From contig JAOAUC010000041.1 in the NCBI GenBank assembly GCA_030157785.1, positions 62,001 through 126,000 on the forward strand: a DNA stretch of 64,000 bases, read 5' to 3'. Positions 11,377-17,703 of this stretch are shown here, one piece after another. The DNA comes from Zoogloea oleivorans (lineage in GTDB: Bacteria; Pseudomonadota; Gammaproteobacteria; Burkholderiales; Rhodocyclaceae). The translations under genes and the position numbers were made by a program. The notes beneath the pieces are model-generated. The model saw nothing but the letters and a program-made list of their open reading frames with translations, did not search any database and was not told the origin of the DNA. The number at the start of each line of letters is the position of its first letter. Position 1 is the first letter of the stretch.

Positions 11377-11931
11377 TCAGGCGTCCGGGCGGAAGCCCCA
11401 TTTGGGTGTGAGCAGCAAGGCCAGCATCGAGGCGATACTGCAGCCAATGGCCGCCCACAGAATCAGCGGGTTTTCGTTGATCCGCTCCGGGTAGATGCTC
11501 AGGCCGGCGGCCAGGCCGATACCATTGCCGCCGGCCACCAGCACGACGGCGGCCAGGTCGTGGAAGCGCCGGGCCTTGTTGGCGCCGGTGGCCCAGCCGG
11601 GATCGGTGTTGTAGCTGGGCAGGCCGTGGTGGTTCCGCTCCAGCCGTTCAAGGGTGGACAGGAAACGACGCAGGTTGGTGATGGCCCGCTCGGCCTTGAA
11701 GTTGAGAAACGCCAGGCAGGTGGAGGCTACCGGAAAGCCGAGAATCAGCCATTCGACCGGCACGTGACCCGCCGTCGCCCCCGGCTTCAGGGCCACCAGC
11801 GCCGCCAGAATGCTCACCACCAGGGTGACATAAAGGGCCAGCGCATGCTGGCGCTGGGCAATCCGGGCATTGACCTCCTGATAAGCGGCAATGAACCGGT
11901 AATTGGCATCGACCCATGATTTTCCGGACAT
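11377..11931 (-). CDS. Small membrane protein of unknown function
   Basis: 184 residues that I do not recognise. There are two pairs of hydrophobic segments: about 30-50 (ALALYVTLVVSILAALVAL) with 60-80 (EWLILGFPVASTCLAFLNF), and 125-145 with 155-175 (LILWAAIGCSIASMLALLL). Between them is a charged loop (FKAERAITNLRRFLSTLERLERNHHG) that may form a short coiled coil. The gene starts 4 nt after the end of the sigma-54 activator on the same strand, so the two are probably co-transcribed. A role as a membrane partner of that regulator is speculation. Confidence 0.7.
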   Translation of the reverse strand: MSGKSWVDANYRFIAAYQEVNARIAQRQHALALYVTLVVSILAALVALKPGATAGHVPVEWLILGFPVASTCLAFLNFKAERAITNLRRFLSTLERLERNHHGLPSYNTDPGWATGANKARRFHDLAAVVLVAGGNGIGLAAGLSIYPERINENPLILWAAIGCSIASMLALLLTPKWGFRPDA

Positions 11932-11935
11932 GGGC

Positions 11936-12991
11936 TTATTCGATCAGTTTCATGCGCTTGAGGTGGGTGCGCAGCACGTTGCGGGAAATGCCAAGCAGTC
12001 GGGCGGTGCGCACCTGGTTGAGGTGTTCCCACTGGTAGGCGGTGTGAATGGTGTGATCCACGATGTGGTCGAACAGGCCTTCGCGGCCTTCCTCGAAAAG
12101 CCCCTTCAAATAGCGCGTGAAGCAGTCCTCCAGCTGGGCCGGGGTTTCCGGGGTGTCCCGCGGGCTGCGGTCGATTTGCGGGCCAAGCAGGTGCAGGTCG
12201 TCCAGCTCGATCTGTTTGCCGTGAAAAACCAGCAGCGCGCGATGAAGCACGTTTTCCAGTTCGCGAATATTGCCTGGCCACTGGTAATCGAGCAGGGCCC
12301 GTTCGGCTTGCGGCGAGAGGCCTGGCTCGGCGATTTCCAGACGACGGGCGTATTTGTGGATGAAATGGCGAGCCAGCGGAATGATGTCGCGGGGGCGGTC
12401 GCGCAGGATCGGCAGATCGAGGGAGATGACCTTGAGGCGGTAATAGAGATCCTCCCGGAAGCGCCCTTCGGCGACGGCTTTTTCCAGGTCCACGTTGGTG
12501 GCGGCAATAAGGCGCACGTCCACCCGTACCGGCTTGCGGGCGCCGATGCGCACCACTTCGCGTTCCTGCAGTACGCGCAGGAGCTTGACCTGCATGGACA
12601 GCGGCAAATCGCCGATTTCGTCGAGAAAGAGCGTGCCGCCGTTGGCGGCCTCGAACCAACCGGCCTTGGAATTGATGGCGCCGGTGAACGCGCCTTTTTC
12701 AAAGCCGAACAATTCACTCTCGAAGAGGGTTTCCGAAAAGGCGCCGCAATTGATGGCCAGGAAGGGCTGGGCGGCGCGCAGGCTCGAAAGGTGTACCTGG
12801 CGGGCCACCAGCTCCTTGCCGGTGCCGGTTTCGCCGATGATGAGGATATTGGCGTTGCTCGGCGCGACCCGGTCGATCAGGGAAAGCAGTTGCAGGGATT
12901 TGGGATCGGCGAATACGACCGCACTGGCCCGGATTGAAAGGGAAACCGATCGGGGGTCGGGGAAAGTGATGATGTGCGGGGAGTGGTTCAT
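11936..12991 (-). CDS. Sigma-54-dependent activator lacking a sensor domain, SfnR-like
   Basis: Enhancer-binding protein that remodels sigma-54 RNA polymerase. A short leader of ~25 residues ([20 protein letters not shown], like the N-terminus of SfnR proteins of sulfur-source control) leads straight into the AAA+ domain: Walker A GETGTGKE, the sigma-54 contact loop GAFTGA, Walker [13 protein letters not shown] and the arginine-finger region. A Fis-type HTH ends the protein ([26 protein letters not shown]). There is no receiver, PAS or GAF domain, so control is likely by its own level or a partner. ATG 12991 (GGTGA 5-9 nt upstream) is preferred over GTG 13000. It is divergent from exbB-exbD-tonB. 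Membership of the SfnR subgroup is from recall. Confidence 0.85.
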   Translation of the reverse strand: MNHSPHIITFPDPRSVSLSIRASAVVFADPKSLQLLSLIDRVAPSNANILIIGETGTGKELVARQVHLSSLRAAQPFLAINCGAFSETLFESELFGFEKGAFTGAINSKAGWFEAANGGTLFLDEIGDLPLSMQVKLLRVLQEREVVRIGARKPVRVDVRLIAATNVDLEKAVAEGRFREDLYYRLKVISLDLPILRDRPRDIIPLARHFIHKYARRLEIAEPGLSPQAERALLDYQWPGNIRELENVLHRALLVFHGKQIELDDLHLLGPQIDRSPRDTPETPAQLEDCFTRYLKGLFEEGREGLFDHIVDHTIHTAYQWEHLNQVRTARLLGISRNVLRTHLKRMKLIE

Positions 12992-13303
12992 TTTTATCAC
13001 CAGCCGGGTTGTTATTTGTGCCCATTGTAGGGAAATGGTTTTGCGTTCAAAAACAAGATTTTCTGATTTCTATATCTGCTTAATGATCAGCACTTCTGTT
13101 GATTCGACAGCAGGTGGCATGTGCGGAGGGCAGCAGACAGGGGTTTTCTAATTTCAATTTTCCACACAGAGTCATGAATGCAAAGGAAAAGTCTAATCTG
13201 GCATGGAGCGTGCGAAGGTTTCGGCATTGGTTCCCGAGATGTGTGATCGGGATTCCCGGTAACCCAGGCTTTTTGAAAATACTTATCTGTGCGGAGAATT
13301 AGC
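12992..13303. promoter_or_regulatory. Divergent intergenic region between the SfnR-like activator and exbB
   Basis: About 310 nt, AT-rich relative to the flanking genes. It contains a 15-bp near-perfect dyad, CTGTTGATTCGACAG, at 13096-13110 and, ~90 nt closer to exbB, a GG-N10-GC element resembling a sigma-54 promoter (listed separately). The spacing resembles enhancer and promoter for a sigma-54 activator, which the divergent gene encodes. No further coding sequence is supported. Confidence 0.45.
13199..13214 (+). promoter_or_regulatory. Candidate sigma-54 promoter upstream of exbB
   Basis: TGGCATGGAGCGTGCG carries the invariant GG and GC dinucleotides with exactly 10 nt between them, close to the TGGCAC-N5-TTGCW consensus but with GTGC instead of TTGC. 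It lies ~90 nt upstream of the exbB ATG and faces it. The match is moderate and could be chance, but the adjacent divergent gene encodes a sigma-54 activator. Confidence 0.4.
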
Positions 13304-14167
13304 ATGTTCAATTTTGATATATCCAAAGGTCGTTCCGGCGTTTCGGCGCTTCTCGCATCGGCACTGATTGCTACTGCCGGCGTGTCTTTTTCCGGTGTTG
13401 TCATGGCACAACCCAGCGGTGCCGTCAGCGTGGCCGCCGAGGCCTCCGCCCCTGCGTCGGCGGCGCCGCTTGCTGCCCCGGCCGAGGCTGCGAAGCCTGC
13501 CGATGCTGTCGATAACCCCTACGGCATCGAAGCCCTGTGGAAGGGGAGCGATGCGGTGGCCAAGACCGTGCTGCTGCTCCTGCTGATCATGAGTATCGGC
13601 AGCTGGTACGTGATCATCGTCAAGCTCCTGGAGCAATCGAAGATCGGTCGTCAGTCCAAGAAGACCACCAGCAGCTTCTGGAATGCGGGTTCCGTGGAGC
13701 AGGGCGCCGAAAACCTGGAAAGCAGCAGCCCCTTCCGCTTCATTGCCGAAGCCGGCATCGAAGCGACCAAGAAGCACGATGGCCTGCTGCAGCATGTGGG
13801 TTTCAATGACTGGGTGACGCTCAGCATCCAGCGTGCCATCGAACGCATCCAGAGCCGTCTGCAAGGTGGTCTGGCCTTCCTGGCAACGGTCGGTTCAACG
13901 GCGCCGTTCGTGGGTCTGTTCGGTACCGTGTGGGGCATCTACCACGCGCTGACGGCTATCGGGATTGCCGGCCAGGCGTCCATCGACAAGGTGGCCGGCC
14001 CGGTGGGCGAGGCGCTGATCATGACCGCCATCGGTCTGGCTGTGGCTGTGCCGGCGGTGCTTGGCTACAACTGGCTGGTGCGCCGCAACAAGGGCGTGCT
14101 GGATGATGTCCGCGCCTTCGGCAGCGACCTGCACTCGGTCATCCTGGCCTCGGCCAGCAAGGCCTGA
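13304..14167 (+). CDS. exbB: ExbB/TolQ/MotA-type proton channel protein
   Basis: Inner-membrane component of the ExbB-ExbD-TonB energy transducer that uses the proton-motive force to drive outer-membrane receptors. 287 residues: an Ala/Pro-rich leader (about 1-65, including a cleavable or anchoring hydrophobic stretch), a TM segment at about 80-100 (TVLLLLLIMSIGSWYVIIVKLL), a cytoplasmic helical loop, and the two C-terminal MotA/ExbB TM segments with the conserved FVGLFGTVWGIYHAL and GEALIMTAIGLAVAVPAVLGYN motifs. ATG 13304 has GGAG ~9 nt upstream; a GTG 15 nt earlier is less likely. First gene of a tight exbB-exbD-exbD-tonB operon. Confidence 0.93.
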   Translation: MFNFDISKGRSGVSALLASALIATAGVSFSGVVMAQPSGAVSVAAEASAPASAAPLAAPAEAAKPADAVDNPYGIEALWKGSDAVAKTVLLLLLIMSIGSWYVIIVKLLEQSKIGRQSKKTTSSFWNAGSVEQGAENLESSSPFRFIAEAGIEATKKHDGLLQHVGFNDWVTLSIQRAIERIQSRLQGGLAFLATVGSTAPFVGLFGTVWGIYHALTAIGIAGQASIDKVAGPVGEALIMTAIGLAVAVPAVLGYNWLVRRNKGVLDDVRAFGSDLHSVILASASKA

Positions 14168-14186
14168 ACGCCGGAGCGACTGAGAA

Positions 14187-14615
14187 ATGGCCATCAGTGC
14201 AGCTCCCGCCGAGGGAGACGACGAAGTCATCGCGGCAATCAACACCACGCCCCTGGTGGATGTGATGCTGGTGCTGCTGATCATCTTCCTGATCACCATC
14301 CCGGTTGTCACGACCTCGGTGCCGGTGGAACTGCCCAAGGAAACCATCGAGATGCGGGAGACGAAGCCCGAGAACCTGGTCATTTCGGTGGATAGCGGCA
14401 ATTCCATCTATGTGCAGGACGCGAAGGTGACGAGCACCCGGGCGCTGGTGGAGCAGCTCAAGAAGGTATCGGTGCTGCGTCCGCAGCCCGAGGTGCAGAT
14501 CCGCGGTGACCTGACTGCGCGCTACGAGGGGGTCGGCAGGATCCTCTACGCGTGCCAGCTGGCCGGAATCGGCAAAGTGGCCTTCATTACCCAGCCGCCC
14601 GCCCGCGGCGGCTGA
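14187..14615 (+). CDS. exbD: ExbD biopolymer transport protein (first copy)
   Basis: ExbD/TolR family protein of 142 residues with a single N-terminal TM helix that carries the essential aspartate in INTTPLVDVMLVLLIIFLI, followed by a periplasmic domain (about 45-140) ending LYACQLAGIGKVAFITQP. It sits 19 nt after exbB and 14 nt before a second exbD. Two adjacent, non-identical exbD genes suggest a hetero-assembled ExbD stator or a TonB-ExbB-ExbD1-ExbD2 arrangement as seen in some Xanthomonas and betaproteobacterial systems. Confidence 0.93.
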   Translation: MAISAAPAEGDDEVIAAINTTPLVDVMLVLLIIFLITIPVVTTSVPVELPKETIEMRETKPENLVISVDSGNSIYVQDAKVTSTRALVEQLKKVSVLRPQPEVQIRGDLTARYEGVGRILYACQLAGIGKVAFITQPPARGG

Positions 14616-14629
14616 AGGGGAGAACGAAG

Positions 14630-15061
14630 ATGGCAATGAACGTGGGAAGCAGCAGCGGCAGCGGCGATCCGGAAGTGATGATGGACATCAACACCACGCC
14701 CTTGATCGACGTGATGCTGGTGTTGCTGGTGATGCTGATCATCACCATTCCGATCCAGCTGCATGCGGTCAATCTGAACCTGCCGGTTGGCACGCCGCCG
14801 CCCAGCGACGTGAAGCCTGAGGTGGTGAAGATCGACGTGGATGCGAAGAGCGTGGTGCACTGGCAGGGCGTACCGGTAGCCAGTGGCGTGCAGCTGGAGC
14901 AGAAGATGAAGGAGGTTTCAGAGCTGGCCGTGCAGCCCGAGGTGCATCTGCGCCCGGACAAGCAGGCTCGCTATGAAGTGGTGGCGAGCATCCTTGCGGC
15001 AACCAAGCGTTCGGGGCTCACCAAGATTGGCGTAATTGGCAGCGAGCAATTCATAGAATGA
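14630..15061 (+). CDS. exbD: ExbD biopolymer transport protein (second copy)
   Basis: Second ExbD/TolR protein (143 residues), with the Asp-bearing TM helix DINTTPLIDVMLVLLVMLIIT and a periplasmic domain. It differs clearly from the first copy outside the TM motif, so it is not a recent duplicate. The start at 14630 is set by AAGGGGAG a few nt upstream; an earlier in-frame ATG at 14552 would run through the first exbD and lacks support. The stop overlaps the tonB ATG as ATGA, indicating coupling. Confidence 0.92.
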   Translation: MAMNVGSSSGSGDPEVMMDINTTPLIDVMLVLLVMLIITIPIQLHAVNLNLPVGTPPPSDVKPEVVKIDVDAKSVVHWQGVPVASGVQLEQKMKEVSELAVQPEVHLRPDKQARYEVVASILAATKRSGLTKIGVIGSEQFIE

Positions 15062-15705
15062 CTACGATTACCGCAAACTACCATTTTCAGCCCAAGGACC
15101 CGTCCCGGAGCGCTACCGGTTTGATCGTGGTCGTGGGGCTGCACATTGTCCTTGGCTACGCGCTGGTTTCCGGCTTGGCGCGGGATGTGGTCAAGATCAT
15201 CAAAAAGCCGCTGGAGGCGGTGGTCATCCAGGAGGTGAAGCTTCCACCGCCGCCACCCCCGCCCAAGATCGTCAAGATCGAACAGGCGCCGAAGGTGAAG
15301 GCGCCACCGCCGCCGGCCTACGTGCCGCCACCCGAGGTGGCGCCACCGGTCTCGGCGCCAGTGATTGCGGCGGCTTCGCCCACGCCACCACCCGAGCCGG
15401 CGGTGATCGTCCCGCCCGCCGCGCCAGCGCCGGCTCCGGTGGCGCCGCCCAAGCCTGTCCGGGTGGACATAGCGGCCAGTTGCCCGAAGCAGGTGCGGCC
15501 GGAGGTGCCCCGTGGTGCCGAAGGCGTCAGCGGCATCATCAAGGCTCAGGCCCTGATCCGCGGCGGTGCGGTGCGGGAGGTGACCATTCTGTCCGGGCCG
15601 AAGGTCTTCCACTCGGTGGTCCGCTCGGCCATGTTGCAGTACGGATGCGTTTCCGGTGATGCGGAAATCGTGGCAACCCAGCAGTTCGTCTTCGAGGCCG
15701 GCTAA
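15058..15705 (+). CDS. tonB: TonB energy transducer
   Basis: Links the ExbB-ExbD motor to TonB-dependent outer-membrane receptors. The 215-residue protein has an N-terminal TM helix with a conserved His (LIVVVGLHIVLGYALV), a long Pro/Lys/Ala spacer (about 60-140, with a PPPPPPP run) able to span the periplasm, and a C-terminal TonB fold (about 143-215) with two cysteines. It is coupled to the second exbD by ATGA. The cognate receptor is not in the window; with the neighbouring sulfur genes, uptake of a sulfur compound is a possible but untested role. Confidence 0.92.
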   Translation: MTTITANYHFQPKDPSRSATGLIVVVGLHIVLGYALVSGLARDVVKIIKKPLEAVVIQEVKLPPPPPPPKIVKIEQAPKVKAPPPPAYVPPPEVAPPVSAPVIAAASPTPPPEPAVIVPPAAPAPAPVAPPKPVRVDIAASCPKQVRPEVPRGAEGVSGIIKAQALIRGGAVREVTILSGPKVFHSVVRSAMLQYGCVSGDAEIVATQQFVFEAG

Positions 15706-15721
15706 AGGCTGTGTGGTTCTT

Positions 15722-15757
15722 GCCTTGCGGGTCGGACTTCGGTTCGGCCCGCAAGGC
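15722..15757 (+). terminator. Hairpin after tonB, possible terminator
   Basis: A perfect 10-bp stem (GCCTTGCGGG / CCCGCAAGGC) encloses a 16-nt loop, starting 16 nt after the tonB stop. No U-tract follows directly, so it may attenuate or protect the transcript rather than stop it. It separates tonB from the rhodanese gene. Confidence 0.5.
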
Positions 15758-15901
15758 TTATCAGGAATCCTGCTTTACATATCAGGCTTGTCTTGCAAGC
15801 CTTCTGAATTCTTCTTGGTTCGCGCCATTCGTGCGCGTCGTTAATGTTCTCCCATCGGCTGCGCACACAGGGTGCCAGCCAGCCTTTTCGGGAGAACTCT
15901 C

Positions 15902-16414
15902 ATGCTCGATTCCAGCTCCGCTACTGCCACCAACGCCGCACCTGTTCCGCCTGGATCCGGTAGTGCCGACATCGCCGAAACCGTTCTTCAGCAGGCCCGT
16001 GAGCGTGCCAGGGCCGAGGGTCAGCCCTATGCCGGCGGCGTCTCGCCCGGCGATGCCTGGACCCTCGTCAGCGATGGCCGCGCCGTGCTGGTGGATGTGC
16101 GTACCGGTGAGGAACGCAAGTTTGTCGGCCAGGTGCCCGACACCCTGCACGTAGCCTGGATGACCGGCACCGCCATGAATCGCAATCCGCGCTTCGTGAA
16201 AGAGCTGGAGGTCAAGGTCAAGAAAGACGCTGTCGTGGTCTTTCTCTGTCGCAGTGGCAAGCGCTCGGCCGCCGCCGCGGAGGCGGCCGCCAAGGCCGGC
16301 TTCGTCAATGCCTTCAACATTCTCGAAGGTTTCGAGGGCGATCTGGATGCCGCGCAGCGCCGCGGTGGCCTGGGTGGCTGGCGGTTCCACGGTTTGCCGT
16401 GGATTCAGGATTGA
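15902..16414 (+). CDS. Cytoplasmic rhodanese-like sulfurtransferase of the encapsulin locus
   Basis: Single-domain rhodanese (170 residues) with no signal peptide. An N-terminal Ala/Ser-rich segment and a helix (about 20-45) precede the rhodanese core LVDVRTGEER..., with the active-site loop CRSGKRS holding Cys116 as the persulfide-forming residue. It ends with the typical NILEGFEGDLDA and GLPW motifs. ATG 15902 has GGGAG ~8 nt upstream. It lies directly upstream of the XRE regulator (stop and start overlap) and the family 2A encapsulin; rhodaneses are known neighbours of such encapsulins and may take up or supply persulfide sulfur for the compartment. Confidence 0.9.
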   Translation: MLDSSSATATNAAPVPPGSGSADIAETVLQQARERARAEGQPYAGGVSPGDAWTLVSDGRAVLVDVRTGEERKFVGQVPDTLHVAWMTGTAMNRNPRFVKELEVKVKKDAVVVFLCRSGKRSAAAAEAAAKAGFVNAFNILEGFEGDLDAAQRRGGLGGWRFHGLPWIQD

Positions 16415-16656
16415 GCGCCCCGGCCCCCACTGCCTTGGCCATCCGCTTCGGCGCCCTGGTGCGTCGACTGCGGGAGGAGCGGGGCTGGTCGCAGGAGGCA
16501 TTTGCCGAGTACGCCGATCTGAATCGCGGCTACATCGGAGAGATCGAGCGCGGCGGCTCCATGCCGTCCCTGGTCACGGTGGGCAAGCTTGCCTGCGCCC
16601 TCGGGCTGCGTCCGTCCCTGCTCATGTCTTCTTTCGAGCTCGTTTCGACCGAGTAG
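16399..16656 (+). CDS. XRE-family helix-turn-helix regulator of the encapsulin locus
   Basis: Small DNA-binding protein of 85 residues, nearly all one Cro/C1-type HTH (about 15-75: FGALVRRLREERGWSQEAF, then LNRGYIGEIERG, then PSLVTVGKLACALGL). The best start is GTG 16399, inside the last codons of the rhodanese gene, so the two overlap by 16 nt. It lies ~120 nt upstream of the encapsulin gene and is the obvious candidate for local control of encapsulin and cargo. It has no ligand domain; the single Cys (KLACALG) could be redox- or sulfur-sensitive, which is speculation. Confidence 0.85.
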   Translation: MDSGLSAPAPTALAIRFGALVRRLREERGWSQEAFAEYADLNRGYIGEIERGGSMPSLVTVGKLACALGLRPSLLMSSFELVSTE

Positions 16657-16773
16657 CCCCCGCTTTGTGTGCCGTTGACGGCTATAGCCGGTTGAACCGT
16701 GCTTGGCCCGGAAGGACACTCGCTTATCTGTATTTTTCATAACGATTCCACTTTTAACGATAAGGAGCCCCTA

Positions 16774-17703
16774 ATGGCCGACCATCACGACGTCCCGACT
16801 GCCCTTGGCGATAGCGCCGCACGGCAGTTGGCGAATGCCACCAAGACCGTCCCCCAGCTTTCCACCATTTCCCCGCGCTGGCTGGTGCATCTGCTCCAGT
16901 GGCTGCCGGTCGAGGCCGGTATCTACCGCCTCAACAAGGTCAAGAACCCCCGCGACGTGCGTGTCGCGTGCTCCCAGCGCGATGAGTCCGAGCTGCCGCA
17001 GACCTTCGTGGACTACGACGAGGCGCCCCGCGAGTACTTCCTGAATGCGGTCACCACCATCCTCGATGTGCACACCCGCATCTCCGATCTGTACAGCAGC
17101 CCGCACGACCAGATCAAGGAACAGCTGCGCCTGACCGTCGAGACCATCAAGGAGCGTCAGGAAAGCGAACTGATCAACAATCCGGACTACGGCCTGCTGG
17201 CCAACGTCCATGACGACCAGCGCATTTCCACCCTGACCGGCGCGCCGACCCCGGACGATCTCGACGACCTGATCACCAAGGTGTGGAAGGAGCCCGGCTT
17301 CTTCCTGGCCCACCCGCTGGCCATCGCCGCCTTTGGCCGCGAATGCACCCGTCGCGGTGTGCCGCCCCCGACCGTCAGCCTGTTCGGCGCCCAGTTCCTG
17401 ACCTGGCGCGGCATTCCGCTGATCCCGTCGGACAAGGTGCCGGTGGAAGATGGCAAGACCAAGATCATCCTGCTGCGCACCGGCGAAAAGCGTCAGGGCG
17501 TGGTTGGTCTGTTCCAGCCCGGCCTGGCCGGCGAGCAGACCCCGGGCCTGTCGGTGCGCTTCATGGGCATCAACCGCAACGCCATCTCGTCCTACCTGAT
17601 TTCCCTGTATTGCTCGCTGGCCGTGCTGACCGACGATGCACTGGCTGTCCTCGATGATGTGGAGATCGGCAAGTACCATGACTATCCCGACACCTACAAG
17701 TGA
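16774..17703 (+). CDS. srpI: Family 2A encapsulin nanocompartment shell protein (SrpI-like)
   Basis: Shell protein with the HK97 phage-capsid fold that self-assembles into a cytoplasmic protein cage. The 309 residues match, from recall, the Synechococcus SrpI family nearly end to end: an N-terminal arm (AARQLANATKTVPQLSTISPRW), PVEAGIYRLNKVK, LYSSPHDQIKEQLRL, the helix IKERQESELINN, FFLAHPLAIAAFGRECTRRGVPPPT, RGIPLIPSDKVP and the end LYCSLAVLTDDALAVLDDV. ATG 16774 has AAGGAG 8 nt upstream. The next gene, a cysteine desulfurase with a long disordered N-terminus, overlaps its end and is the cargo. In studied systems this cage sequesters the desulfurase and stores sulfur. No terminase, portal or protease genes are near, so this is not a phage capsid. 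Confidence 0.95.
   Translation: MADHHDVPTALGDSAARQLANATKTVPQLSTISPRWLVHLLQWLPVEAGIYRLNKVKNPRDVRVACSQRDESELPQTFVDYDEAPREYFLNAVTTILDVHTRISDLYSSPHDQIKEQLRLTVETIKERQESELINNPDYGLLANVHDDQRISTLTGAPTPDDLDDLITKVWKEPGFFLAHPLAIAAFGRECTRRGVPPPTVSLFGAQFLTWRGIPLIPSDKVPVEDGKTKIILLRTGEKRQGVVGLFQPGLAGEQTPGLSVRFMGINRNAISSYLISLYCSLAVLTDDALAVLDDVEIGKYHDYPDTYK

Noticed and set aside
13282-16731. Shared 9-mer CTTATCTGT upstream of exbB (13282-13290) and upstream of the encapsulin gene (16723-16731)
   Set aside because: The distances to the start codons differ (13 and 42 nt) and no dyad surrounds it; two copies of a 9-mer could be chance.
16774-17703. Shell gene as a prophage major capsid protein
   Set aside because: No portal, terminase, protease or tail genes are adjacent; the neighbour is a cysteine desulfurase, and the sequence matches SrpI-type encapsulins.
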